Shown piece after piece: positions 8,311-17,433 of a stretch of DNA of 64,000 nucleotides (the first letter of the stretch is position 1; each line of letters begins with the position of its first letter). The notes beneath the pieces were generated by a model that was given only the letters and a program-made list of their open reading frames with translations, was not told where the DNA came from and made no database searches. This DNA is from CALFER01 sp964472395. Its GTDB lineage: Bacteria > CSSED10-310 > CALFER01. The stretch covers positions 1 to 64,000 of the forward strand of contig CAYYMM010000002.1 in NCBI GenBank assembly GCA_964472395.1. The letters are read 5' to 3'. The position numbers and the translations under genes are program-made.

Positions 8311-11300
8311 TCAACCCTTTCGGAAAATCAGTCCGCCTCCCAACAGGAAACTCAGGGTCAGCAAGAGGAAACCGATTCCAATCGGCCCGTTCGTCGGAAC
8401 CGGGAGAGGTGTCGGGGTCGGTGTCGGGGTTCCCGGTGGAGTGCTGGGGGTCGGGGTCGGGGTGTTCGCAGGAGTTTCGGTGGGATCAGGAGTCGGTGTT
8501 GCGGCGGGCGGGCAGGGATCACCGATCTCGGTCAGAAACCATGGCGAATAATCGACGTCCCCGAATACGGCATCACCGGTATCCCCCGGTCCGTTGCCTG
8601 CCGGACCATCCTCGTCCCCCCACCAGTTGTCTTCGGCGAACACGGATCCGGTGTGTGCGCTGGTCTCGACCTGAAGACCCGCCGCCTGGTTGCCGATTAT
8701 ATTGTTGAAGCGGACGGAGACATTCAGGTTGGGGAACCCGGTTTCGGGTGTCAGATGGATGCCGTATTCGGTTGCGTTCAGGATGTCATTACAGGAGATT
8801 ATGACTCCATCCGACGTTCCCGGCAGGTAAAAATTCGTGTCATATCCATCGATGGTGTTGTTTGAGAACGTACCGATACTGCCCTCCCGAAGCCAGATTC
8901 CGATTTCTGTTTCTGTCGGATCGTTCTCGATCGCACTGAGACTGAAGCTGTTTCCATCGATCAGCGTCGCCGCGAGATTCTGCCTGAAATTCAACCCTTC
9001 ACCGTACCCGGTGATCGTGTTGTTCAGCCACGAAATCGTACCAGCGGATGTGACCCATGTGACCAGAGCGCGGGCATCGTTGGAATCTCCGTTCACGCCG
9101 TCGACGATGTTGTCCGATACCGTCACGACTCGTGATGGCTGGCCCTGGATGGTGTTCAGGTACAGCGCTGCCGAGTTTCCATACTCCGGACCGGGTCTCA
9201 GATCGTAGATCTCATTGGCATGGACCGTGACGTCTCCATCGAATGGACCACCGACGGCCGAGACCAGCTGGACCTGGATGCCGTAATTGGTGTTGGTAAT
9301 CACGTTTTCTTCGATTGCCGCAGGCGACATCGCGATGATGGCGCGATTGTCACGACTCGTTCCGCTGACGATCGGTTCATAGAGATTCGTGATCGCATTG
9401 TTCAGAATCCGGGGAGGTGCCGGCAGGTTGGAGTATCCGGAGTCGATGAAGCTGCAGATACCATAGGTGACAAAAGACTCCGAGAGCGTGTTGTCCGAGA
9501 CCGTCCCGGCGGCATTTTCCAGGGTGATACCGGTCGGGTTCCAGCCGATCGGCAGATTGGCCGACCGGATGCCGTGAATCGTGTTGTTCGTGATGGTGAT
9601 GCCGGTCATGATATCGTACCCGCCGATGCAGTAAACGGCGTCACTGTTGTAATGATGGATGTCGCAGTCGAGAACCTGCACGGAAGTCACGACGAGCGGT
9701 GCCGTGCCATCGAAATCTTCGATCATGATTCCCTCATCGCAGATCGATTCGTTACCTGCGAGTTGCAGGGCCTGGATCGTCACGTCATCGGCACCGACGA
9801 GAACATGGGTCATGCTGAGGAAGTAGAAATCCGTCTGAATGCCCGACGGCACAAGAATGGTCGAACTGCTGCCCACTCCCTGCAGAGTCAGGGCCCGGTC
9901 GATCAGAATGTCTTCCGTGTAAGTACCCGCCTCCACCTGGACCGTTCCGCCGGTGACAACCCGGCCGATCGCCTCGGTGATCCGCGGACTCGAACCGGTT
10001 TGAACCGACGTATCGTCCGCATGGAGATACGACAGATCGGGCTGAAAACCCGGAGCGATATCGGTGTCCGTGCCGACATGGATCCAGGGCGTGTAGTCAA
10101 CAGGCCCGGTTCCGGATATCATACCGGCCACGTCGACCGGAGTGTTCGCGTTCCACCAGTTGCATGACGCATCGATCGTCAATCCGGCAATGGAAGCGTC
10201 CAGACCATCGGTATTCTCGATCGAGCAATGGTGGATGGACACCGAATAGATACTGGCAACAGACGCAGTTTCATACACTTCGAAACCGACCGTATGTCCG
10301 GCAATCAGTTCATTGTCGAACGTGGCCGTGATATTGCCGTCACCATAGGAATAAATGAAATACCCGTAGGAATTCGTCGTGCCATTGCTCAGGATGGCAT
10401 TGTGATGACAGTGGGCAGTCAGGGAGGATCCGGCCGAAGCATCCTCGTCCACGAGAATGACTCCCCCTTCGATGTTGTCATGAATCCGATTGTTGAAGGC
10501 TTCCAGGACGATGTCGACATTACCGGCATATCCGTTCAACTGGTTGCCGACAATCAGACCCTGCTGGTTACCGTAGATCTCGTTGTCTTCGAGTGTCATG
10601 GTCTTGACGATCGGATCGACCACCGTGTTTGTGTAGCAGTTTTCGATATAGATTCCTCCGGATGCGCTCCCATCGGACAGGGCAGGCGTGTCAAAGCCGT
10701 ACATTTCGTTAGACCGGACCACGGCAACGGATGCGGACCCAAGTTCCATGGCATATCCGAAGTCGTCGAGGGTCTTGTAGAAGAGATTGTCTTCGATCAG
10801 CATGTCGACATAATCATGAGCCAGAATACCCAGTCGACCACAATTGATGAAGGTATTGCCTGTAATCGTGGCCGAAGCGCGAGCCGTAGGTGTGAATGTC
10901 GGCGCCCGGAAGTAGCTCGTAATCTCTCCGTAGAAACCGGCGGCGTCCGACGCTGACATATTTTCGAGTACATTGTCCGAGACTGAACCGGTGCTGTCCC
11001 AATAGAGAATACCGAATTTGTTATTGCCTTTGATGAGATCAAAATCCATGGTCATCCCCGACAGATCGGCTCCGGTCGAATTCACGACGCGGATAGCGCA
11101 CTGTCGGGCCGAACCGTATCCGCCGACGTTGAACGGCAGGGTCGTCGCCGGCCGGAATACGACCGACCCGGCTCCGGCCCCCTCGATGGTTAACCCGGAA
11201 AAACCTTCAATGTTCAGCGGGTCGGAGTAGATCCCCGGCCGGACCATGATCGTATCGCCGTTGCCGGCCGCGGCGATGGCAGCCGGGATCGTGGAGTAAC

Positions 11301-11451
11301 AGGGACTCAGGCTTCCGCACGTCGGGTCGTCATCGTCGACGTATAAAATCGCGGCCGACACCAAGCTGCCCGAGAGGACCACCCAGGCAACCACGCTCAG
11401 GCCGATCAGCCATCCGCAGTGAAAACGATTCTCGGAGTAAACCTGTTTCAT
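8311..11451 (-). CDS. Giant secreted right-handed beta-helix protein with C-terminal membrane anchor
   Basis: A 1046-residue surface or exported protein. The signal peptide ends near VLSGSLVSA. ILYVDDDDPTCGS and PCYSTIPAAIAAAGNGDTI then open a NosD-like parallel beta-helix. Repeated turns such as NTIHGI, NNAITNLYEP and NNTIDGYD fill about 60-950 in two blocks; the second opens at TDTDIAPGFQPDLSYL. A (T/P)-rich linker follows, then a hydrophobic segment and RKG tail, which looks like a protein-sorting anchor. Pectate-lyase-like helices often bind or cleave polysaccharide, but no active site stands out. The ATG at 11451 follows GGAGGTGCTC; the longer reading frame starting at 11499 lacks a good site. 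Confidence 0.85.
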   Translation of the reverse strand: MKQVYSENRFHCGWLIGLSVVAWVVLSGSLVSAAILYVDDDDPTCGSLSPCYSTIPAAIAAAGNGDTIMVRPGIYSDPLNIEGFSGLTIEGAGAGSVVFRPATTLPFNVGGYGSARQCAIRVVNSTGADLSGMTMDFDLIKGNNKFGILYWDSTGSVSDNVLENMSASDAAGFYGEITSYFRAPTFTPTARASATITGNTFINCGRLGILAHDYVDMLIEDNLFYKTLDDFGYAMELGSASVAVVRSNEMYGFDTPALSDGSASGGIYIENCYTNTVVDPIVKTMTLEDNEIYGNQQGLIVGNQLNGYAGNVDIVLEAFNNRIHDNIEGGVILVDEDASAGSSLTAHCHHNAILSNGTTNSYGYFIYSYGDGNITATFDNELIAGHTVGFEVYETASVASIYSVSIHHCSIENTDGLDASIAGLTIDASCNWWNANTPVDVAGMISGTGPVDYTPWIHVGTDTDIAPGFQPDLSYLHADDTSVQTGSSPRITEAIGRVVTGGTVQVEAGTYTEDILIDRALTLQGVGSSSTILVPSGIQTDFYFLSMTHVLVGADDVTIQALQLAGNESICDEGIMIEDFDGTAPLVVTSVQVLDCDIHHYNSDAVYCIGGYDIMTGITITNNTIHGIRSANLPIGWNPTGITLENAAGTVSDNTLSESFVTYGICSFIDSGYSNLPAPPRILNNAITNLYEPIVSGTSRDNRAIIAMSPAAIEENVITNTNYGIQVQLVSAVGGPFDGDVTVHANEIYDLRPGPEYGNSAALYLNTIQGQPSRVVTVSDNIVDGVNGDSNDARALVTWVTSAGTISWLNNTITGYGEGLNFRQNLAATLIDGNSFSLSAIENDPTETEIGIWLREGSIGTFSNNTIDGYDTNFYLPGTSDGVIISCNDILNATEYGIHLTPETGFPNLNVSVRFNNIIGNQAAGLQVETSAHTGSVFAEDNWWGDEDGPAGNGPGDTGDAVFGDVDYSPWFLTEIGDPCPPAATPTPDPTETPANTPTPTPSTPPGTPTPTPTPLPVPTNGPIGIGFLLLTLSFLLGGGLIFRKG

Positions 11452-11533
11452 GAGCACCTCCATGATTTTGCGGACTTCTTCCGGGCGCTCGTGACGCACC
11501 GGAAACGCTATGTCTGAATCGATGATTATCCTT

Positions 11534-11562
11534 AATTTACTTCAGGTTTCACGGTTTGTCAA
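11534..11562 (-). promoter_or_regulatory. Strong candidate sigma70-type promoter for the beta-helix gene
   Basis: On the minus strand a perfect TTGACA (11562-11557) and TAAATT (11539-11534) are separated by exactly 17 bases. The start codon at 11451 lies 82 bases after the -10 box. Confidence 0.65.
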
Positions 11563-11625
11563 CGTCGACAGGCCAACTGGAAATGATCTGCATCGCGATC
11601 CAGCGATCACGGGGCATCCCATCGC

Positions 11626-11654
11626 TTGATTTTTTTCCGTTTATCGGGTACAAA
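11626..11654 (+). promoter_or_regulatory. Candidate promoter for the NfeD-flotillin operon
   Basis: TTGATT (11626-11631) and TACAAA (11649-11654) are separated by 17 bases and precede the NfeD start by 35 bases. Each box matches consensus at 4 of 6 positions. Confidence 0.48.
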
Positions 11655-11689
11655 TCTCTCTCTGTTCAGAGTGTAACCCGGAGGCGACC

Positions 11690-12292
11690 ATGTCGGTTCT
11701 CTTTTTGATTTATATCTGTCTGGCAGTCGGCGGATTCGCCATCATGGCATTTTCATTTCTGCTGGGAGGCGGTCATGACAGCGACCAGGCAATGGATCAT
11801 TCACTGGATCACGAACCCGGTGTCGATCATGATCAGGATGGGATGGAATCGGTCATCGAGGGGGACCATGATTCGGCCGTTCACCAGATTCACTGGTTTT
11901 CGACCAAGGTTCTGAGCGCATTTCTGTCGTTTTTCGGATCGTCCGGCGCCATATTCCTCTTTTACAACATGCGCGCGGTATTCTCGTTCATTTTCAGCCT
12001 CACCATCGGTCTCGCCGCGGGATATCTCATGAACCTGCTTCTCGAATTCCTGATCGATCAGCAATGCACCTCGAGTTACCGCGCGGAATCGCTCATCGGA
12101 AGAACCGGCAGGGTTCTGCTTCCGATCGGGCCAGGGACAACCGGTGAGATCGAAGTCGAGTGCAATGGCCGGAATCAGATCGTGCGGGCCCGATCGGTCG
12201 AGGGATCCCGCGAAGTGGCAAAAAACGAGCACGTAACCATCACAGGGATTTCCGGCGGACCCGTTTTACTGGTCAAGCCCGAAGAACCCTGA
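11690..12292 (+). CDS. NfeD-family membrane protein (flotillin partner)
   Basis: A 200-residue protein. It has an N-terminal membrane segment (LFLIYICLAVGGFAIMAFSFLL), an acidic His-rich cytoplasmic or luminal loop (about 26-62), and two more membrane segments (about 72-125). An OB-fold NfeD domain closes it (about 140-198: LIGRTGRVLLPIGPGTTGEIEV through VTITGISGGPVLLV). NfeD proteins are encoded beside SPFH proteins and are thought to help assemble membrane microdomains. The flotillin gene follows after 21 bases, matching the YuaF/YuaG arrangement of Bacillus. CCGGAGGCGACC precedes the ATG. Confidence 0.87.
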   Translation: MSVLFLIYICLAVGGFAIMAFSFLLGGGHDSDQAMDHSLDHEPGVDHDQDGMESVIEGDHDSAVHQIHWFSTKVLSAFLSFFGSSGAIFLFYNMRAVFSFIFSLTIGLAAGYLMNLLLEFLIDQQCTSSYRAESLIGRTGRVLLPIGPGTTGEIEVECNGRNQIVRARSVEGSREVAKNEHVTITGISGGPVLLVKPEEP

Positions 12293-12313
12293 GAACTCCT
12301 CAAGGAGGAATAT

Positions 12314-14137
12314 GTGAATCAGCTTCAAGGATTGTTTTCGATGGGTAATTTATTCGTGCTCCTGATGGTGTTGCTCGCCATCGGCGCGTTTCTGCTCGCC
12401 ATCAAACTGATGATCGGCAACTATCGCAAAGTCGGAACGAATGAGGCGCTGGTCGTCTTCGGACGGAAGCACAAGCGAACCGTCACAGGACCGGACGGAC
12501 GCACACAGGTTGTCGTGGACGGATTCCGGGTCATCTCGGGCGGCGCCGCTTTTGTATGGCCGATCATCGAATCCTGCAAAACGATGCTCACGGGCGCGCA
12601 TCAGTCGAAGGTCACGGTCAGCAAGGTGGTCACGGCCAAGGGGGTTCCGGTCACGGTCGAAGCCGTTGCGACGTTCAAGATCGATACGGAAGAAAGCATG
12701 CTCTATGAAGCGGCAAAGCGGTTGCTGGATCTGACTTCCGAGGAAATCGAGCAGATGACCCGGGAAATTCTCGAGGGCGGCCTGCGCGGTGTGGTCGCGA
12801 CGATGGAAGTCGAGGCATTGATCAAGGACCGGTCCGCTTTTGCATCCAAAGTTCAGAACGAAGTTGCCGAAGATCTCGCCAGACTGGGCATCCGCATCGA
12901 CAACTTCGTGATTCAGGATATCACCGATGCCGAGGGTTACATCGAAGCGCTCGGAAAACAGAAAACTTCCGAAATCAAGCGGGATGCCGAGATCGGCAAG
13001 GCCGAGGCGACTCGCGATCAGGAAATCCGGGTTGCCGTGGCGATCCAGGAAGCCGCTGAAAAATCCAGTTCAGCCCTGCAGATCGGAGAGATCGCCAAGG
13101 CGGGGTCACGGCGCGCCATCTCGGATGCCGAACGGCTCCGCGATATTCAGATCGCTCAGAACACGGCTCAGGTTCAGGCCGAACAGGCTCGGATTCCGAT
13201 CGCGGCGGAAGTGGCGGAAGCCGAAATGTCTCAGAAGCTGAAAGTCGCTCAGGTTCAGGCCGAACAGGCTCGGATTGTGGCTGAAACCGAGTTGCAGCAG
13301 AAAAACCAGAGTCTGAAGGAAGCGCAGCTGCAGGTTGAGGTGATCACGCCGGCGAAACGAGCGGCGGACGCCAAAGTCATCACCGCCGAAGGCGATCGGT
13401 TGGCGGCGGAGAAACTCGGTGAAGCGGCATTGATCAAAGCGACCAAAGACGGAGATGCCGCCAAAGCGACTCAGGCGGCTCTGGCAGAGGGTCGCAAATC
13501 GATGGCCGCCGCCATTCAGCGAGAACTCGAGGCGCAGGCTGCCGGTGAGCAGGCCAAACTGATCGCGCAGGCGGAAGGCGACAAGGCCCGGCTTCTGGCG
13601 GAAGCCGAGGGGATCAAGGCAAAACTGACGGCTGAAGCCGAAGGCGTCAAGGCGAAGTTACTGGCGGAAGCGGAAGGTGTGCTGAAGAAAGCGGAAGCCT
13701 ACGGGCAACTCGATCAGAGCGGTAAATTCATGTTCATTCTCGAAAAACTGCCGCAGATCATCGACGCGCTCGGGAAAGCCATCCACGAAGCCGGTATGGG
13801 AACCTTTGCGCCGATGGCCCAGGCGATCGGCAACGGACTGGCCGGCGTCGACGAAGTCCGCATCATCCAGCTCGGTCCGGATGGAAACAAATCCGGCGCT
13901 CTGGGACAGTTTTCCAACCAGGTCCCCGATATCATCTTCAATCTGCTTCAGAAATCGAATGCCATGGGACTGATGCCGATCATCGAACAGGTGTTCAGCC
14001 GCGCCGGTATCGATCTGGATTTGCTGAAAAACACGACCCTCACCGCCCCGACAGACGGGACGCCGAAAAGCGTCGAGCCGCCTGCAACCCCTCACGTCTC
14101 CGATCCTGCATCACCACAACCGGCTCCGAAACCATAG
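12314..14137 (+). CDS. Flotillin-like SPFH-domain protein
   Basis: A 607-residue membrane-microdomain scaffold. It has one N-terminal membrane helix (NLFVLLMVLLAIGAFLLAIKL, about 12-32) and an SPFH/Band 7 domain (about 45-240, with KVVTAKGVPVTVEAVATFKI and AFASKVQNEVAEDLARLGI). A long Ala/Glu/Gln-rich coiled coil follows (about 215-470), ending in four 11-residue repeats. The tail contains the flotillin-type segment KFMFILEKLPQIIDALGKAI. The start is a GTG at 12314, placed by AAGGAGGA just upstream; the first in-frame ATG lies 27 bases further in. It is co-transcribed with the NfeD gene. Confidence 0.9.
   Translation: MNQLQGLFSMGNLFVLLMVLLAIGAFLLAIKLMIGNYRKVGTNEALVVFGRKHKRTVTGPDGRTQVVVDGFRVISGGAAFVWPIIESCKTMLTGAHQSKVTVSKVVTAKGVPVTVEAVATFKIDTEESMLYEAAKRLLDLTSEEIEQMTREILEGGLRGVVATMEVEALIKDRSAFASKVQNEVAEDLARLGIRIDNFVIQDITDAEGYIEALGKQKTSEIKRDAEIGKAEATRDQEIRVAVAIQEAAEKSSSALQIGEIAKAGSRRAISDAERLRDIQIAQNTAQVQAEQARIPIAAEVAEAEMSQKLKVAQVQAEQARIVAETELQQKNQSLKEAQLQVEVITPAKRAADAKVITAEGDRLAAEKLGEAALIKATKDGDAAKATQAALAEGRKSMAAAIQRELEAQAAGEQAKLIAQAEGDKARLLAEAEGIKAKLTAEAEGVKAKLLAEAEGVLKKAEAYGQLDQSGKFMFILEKLPQIIDALGKAIHEAGMGTFAPMAQAIGNGLAGVDEVRIIQLGPDGNKSGALGQFSNQVPDIIFNLLQKSNAMGLMPIIEQVFSRAGIDLDLLKNTTLTAPTDGTPKSVEPPATPHVSDPASPQPAPKP
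13565..13696 (+). repeat. Four tandem 33-bp (11-codon) repeats inside the flotillin gene
   Basis: Units begin at 13565, 13598, 13631 and 13664. They encode AQAEGDKARLL, AEAEGIKAKLT, AEAEGVKAKLL and AEAEGVLKKAE. An 11-residue period is typical of hendecad coiled coils. Copy number could vary between strains by slippage. Confidence 0.85.
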
Positions 14138-14141
14138 GATC

Positions 14142-14909
14142 TCACTCCATCCGCTCGACCGGCGAACCGATTTCGGCGCAGATATACTCGCAGCACGCCA
14201 GGGCCGGTTCAACCGGAAAGCTTGCGGCGATCCCATCACGATAGAGACTCCCGGCCTGCATCAGAGTATCCCGGTGATCCGGCGGGACAAGCGGGAATGC
14301 CCATGCGATCCCCTCCCGCTTCGACAGAAACAGGCCTTCGCGGAAGAAGGCCCATGCCCGGCAATGATTCAGGACGGCGTAGAGCGGATTCCGGTCGATC
14401 TGACGGCGCGCCCAGGCGAGATCGACGGCGAGTGCCATTTCGAAGTGACCGAGCGGTACCGGAGGGAATGCCGGTGCGATCGGTTCGCCATCGAGACAGA
14501 TTCCGCGGTGATGCAGCATGGTGATGTGGGCTGCGAGATCCGGGTCGAACAGCGGGTGGCCGTACCAGTGTTTCCAATCGCCGGACAGCAGGTCTTCCGT
14601 CGTCCGGAAGCGCCAGTCTTCGCTGTAATGGTAATCGTACGGCGTGGGGTGACGCCAGGGCACGAGTTGTGCGGCGTGGAGGACGGAAAATTCGAGCGGT
14701 GACGGATTGCGGGAAATCGTCAGGGTCGACTCGGCCAGGTCCCGCAAGGCATCGATTGGCGCGCGATCGTGCAGCAGCACCAGCAGATCGATGTCGCTCG
14801 TTGAGGGGTTGAAGCAGCCCATGGCCATCGAGCCGTGCAGGTAGATGCCTTTGAGACGATCGGCGAAGATCGATTGGAGTGCGTGTCGGAATGCCGTCAG
14901 TTGATCCAT
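14142..14909 (-). CDS. AadA-like nucleotidyltransferase with DUF4111-type C-terminus
   Basis: A 255-residue protein with the nucleotidyltransferase signature LHGSMAMGCFNPSTSDIDLL (GS-x(n)-D-x-D). All-helical sequence follows, resembling the DUF4111 part of aminoglycoside adenylyltransferases. It may transfer AMP to a small molecule. Being homologous in fold to aadA does not show that it confers resistance. The ATG at 14909 lies 4 bases after the stop of the upstream gene, suggesting translational coupling; another ATG at 14957 would overlap that gene. It converges with the flotillin gene, 4 bases away. Confidence 0.75.
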   Translation of the reverse strand: MDQLTAFRHALQSIFADRLKGIYLHGSMAMGCFNPSTSDIDLLVLLHDRAPIDALRDLAESTLTISRNPSPLEFSVLHAAQLVPWRHPTPYDYHYSEDWRFRTTEDLLSGDWKHWYGHPLFDPDLAAHITMLHHRGICLDGEPIAPAFPPVPLGHFEMALAVDLAWARRQIDRNPLYAVLNHCRAWAFFREGLFLSKREGIAWAFPLVPPDHRDTLMQAGSLYRDGIAASFPVEPALACCEYICAEIGSPVERME

Positions 14910-14913
14910 CGGG

Positions 14914-17382
14914 TCACCAGGGCGAGCAGGTGATGTCGATCGAGTCGATTCCGTCATCTCCGCCGATGATCCGAGACAGGTCCGGGGTCATGAGCGCCGC
15001 CCAGAAGGTGAGGTGGAATTCGGTGTCGGTCGAAAATTCGCGGTCGACGATCTGATACTCTGCGCCATACGGTGCGGGCAGCAAATTGATCGGATGCCCA
15101 TGAAACTCGGTGGACCAATTCGGATAAAACCAGAACTGGTTGCCATACTGCATGGCGACGATGAGAGCGGCCGGGATGGTTTCAAGGCTGTCGTGGTAGA
15201 CGATCGCTTTCAGGTTTCCCGAGAAATTCCATTCCCTGTTATCGCTCTGCAAACGGACACCGTGCGTAACTCGTGAAAGACGCATGTAGACAATTCCATC
15301 CGATTCACCGGCCACATGGATCGAATCGTGTGAATCGATCCGGTGATTGAAATGGGGCTTGAAATATGGGTTCGTCGTCGAGCATGTGCGTGTCCCACAC
15401 TCACCAAATCCATAAAAATGAACCAGAGCTCCAGTCGTTCCCAGGATACTGAAATGACCCGATTGCGTGAGTTGCAGCGAACCGCCATCGATCATCAATG
15501 CACTATGACCCATTAATACAACTGAAGGGTCAACCGCGGATAACTTCAGGTAATTCACATATTGGTCCGCGCCACCCACACATCCGGAATGAAAGGTATG
15601 CAGAATATTCAGGCTGCCGTCCGGACCTAATAATATCTCAACATCAGGGCATTCTGCCTCCAGGTAATCCAGTCTGTTGCTGAATACCCATTCACCATCC
15701 GATCGTAACCCATATCTCAGTTTTCCATATCTTCCCTGATACGGCTCCGATCGAAACACAACATTAGGCCGATTCAAATCATCAATTTCCAACTGATGCG
15801 AGCTGACGTGAACCGGGCGCACATCCCGATACACTTCCTCATGATGCCAACCACCGTTGTCGAGCCGGCGAGAATAACCGAGCACAGCGAGGTTGTCCTG
15901 ATAATAGTAGTAAATCGCATGCTCCCGTTCCTCGTGATCATACGCGACCTGTCCGCACATGGCGCCTTCACGGATCACCTCATCCGTCCATCCCTGTTCC
16001 GTCTTCACCGTCAGCCTCAACTGGCCACCGATTTCGTAGCAGATTGCCGGTTGGTTATCACGATTCATTGTCACGGAATACTGCCCGATCCAGGGCCCTG
16101 TGGGATAGTCGAGAACGGTTTCCTGTTCCCATCCGATTGAGGTTTTTACCGCATGCATGAGTTGGTTTCTGCCATACCGGTACCACACGACATGAGGTCG
16201 ATCATCACCGGGGTTCAGAGCGGTGCGAGGCTCCTGATTGTAGTACCCGCGTATCATGACCTTTCGATCCATGTCTCCGAGGGCATCGTTGTAGTGGTCG
16301 ATTTCGATGAACCGGTCATGCCAGATGCCTCCGGATTTAACCACATGCAATCGCTGGTGTTCATCAAAGTGATGGGTGACTTCGGGCGTCCCTGAATTGT
16401 CGTCGATCATCGTCTCCTGGTGAGTTCTCACCCATCCCGATGATGTTCGTACAAACAAATCAAGATCAAGGTAGTTATCTCCGGAGAAAGAGCGAGACAG
16501 GTACCCGCAGATCGTTAAACATCCCGATCTCGACAGATCGGATGATTCACGAAAAAAATCGACCTCAGGCAGCTCTTCTACAAAAAGGTTCGGATCCTGG
16601 AACACAGCACAGTAATAGGTGTGGTCCAGTTGGTATACCACATACGGGCCTCCTGATTCATTGGCATACAGAACAGGTCCGTACCCGAGCGATTCTCCTT
16701 CAGCAATCGCGCGACACATCCAATCCTGGTGTTGTTCCGATACGAGAATGAGTTTCTTAGGCTCGCTTTTCTGCAACAGGGCGACATGCACCAGTCCCTG
16801 AGCATCCATTCCGATGGATGTGGAATGTTCGTCCACTTCCACCCCCCAGATCGTCTCGATGTCCCATCCATAATCATACAAGCGCGCAACGCATAACCGG
16901 AGGGGGCCGTGCGCGAGAAAACTGATGACGGGGTTGTCGATCGAGTCCAGGCAGATCGAGTTGTAGCGTCCGGCCAGATACAGATCCCCCGCCGGTTCGA
17001 TCCGCCAGCCGTCATCTTCACGCACGGCATGGAACAGGCGCTTTGCCTTCGGATCGTAATACGCCACATGGGGAATACCGCTTTGACTGACGGCCATCGA
17101 TGCTTCCAATCCGCACGGTGACGGAGCGATCTCCTCGGCCTGCCAGTCACCCCCCTCGGGACATCTCGCATAGATCAGCCGGTTCCCCCTCATCAGCATG
17201 TGGAGGGTGCCGGTCGAATCCGAGACGAAGCCTCTGGTCTGAAAACCCCAAAACGCGAGATCGTCTTCGATGATTTCCGTGTGCCAGGTCTCGGCGAGAC
17301 ACGGCGTGACACCGAACAGCAGCAGACATACGTAAAGCGGAACCGTCATCCGTAATCCGGTACGACGATTGCCATTTTTCAT
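14914..17382 (-). CDS. Large secreted protein with propeller-like 'W-x-x-E' repeats
   Basis: An 822-residue exported protein with a signal peptide (MTVPLYVCLLLFGVTPCLA in the first 32 residues). The body is built from repeats of the type 'WHTEIIEDD ... LHMLMRG..LIYAR ... W..E' (for example GWDIETIWG, GWEQETVLDYPTGPW, GWTDEVIREG, GWHHEEVYRD). These alternate a lab-notebook-like 'is seen/heard' strand pattern (HVAYYD, HVVWYRYG, AICYEIGG). The same repeat style occurs in the protein at 30758. A multi-bladed propeller is likely; no family name is assigned. GGAGG precedes the ATG at 17382. It lies 51 bases after the chromate-type transporter gene. Confidence 0.78.
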   Translation of the reverse strand: MKNGNRRTGLRMTVPLYVCLLLFGVTPCLAETWHTEIIEDDLAFWGFQTRGFVSDSTGTLHMLMRGNRLIYARCPEGGDWQAEEIAPSPCGLEASMAVSQSGIPHVAYYDPKAKRLFHAVREDDGWRIEPAGDLYLAGRYNSICLDSIDNPVISFLAHGPLRLCVARLYDYGWDIETIWGVEVDEHSTSIGMDAQGLVHVALLQKSEPKKLILVSEQHQDWMCRAIAEGESLGYGPVLYANESGGPYVVYQLDHTYYCAVFQDPNLFVEELPEVDFFRESSDLSRSGCLTICGYLSRSFSGDNYLDLDLFVRTSSGWVRTHQETMIDDNSGTPEVTHHFDEHQRLHVVKSGGIWHDRFIEIDHYNDALGDMDRKVMIRGYYNQEPRTALNPGDDRPHVVWYRYGRNQLMHAVKTSIGWEQETVLDYPTGPWIGQYSVTMNRDNQPAICYEIGGQLRLTVKTEQGWTDEVIREGAMCGQVAYDHEEREHAIYYYYQDNLAVLGYSRRLDNGGWHHEEVYRDVRPVHVSSHQLEIDDLNRPNVVFRSEPYQGRYGKLRYGLRSDGEWVFSNRLDYLEAECPDVEILLGPDGSLNILHTFHSGCVGGADQYVNYLKLSAVDPSVVLMGHSALMIDGGSLQLTQSGHFSILGTTGALVHFYGFGECGTRTCSTTNPYFKPHFNHRIDSHDSIHVAGESDGIVYMRLSRVTHGVRLQSDNREWNFSGNLKAIVYHDSLETIPAALIVAMQYGNQFWFYPNWSTEFHGHPINLLPAPYGAEYQIVDREFSTDTEFHLTFWAALMTPDLSRIIGGDDGIDSIDITCSPW

Positions 17383-17433
17383 AAAAAGCCTCCATCCGGA
17401 AATTTCAGGACACCTCATCATCGTATTTTACAA

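Noticed and set aside
8385..8480. GTCGGGGTCGGTGTCGGGG periodic sequence resembling a repeat array
   Set aside because: It is the coding sequence of the Thr-Pro linker of the beta-helix protein, not a CRISPR or intergenic repeat.
14142..14909. An aminoglycoside-resistance gene reading of the AadA-like protein
   Set aside because: Only the nucleotidyltransferase signature and general layout are shared; many such proteins have other substrates.
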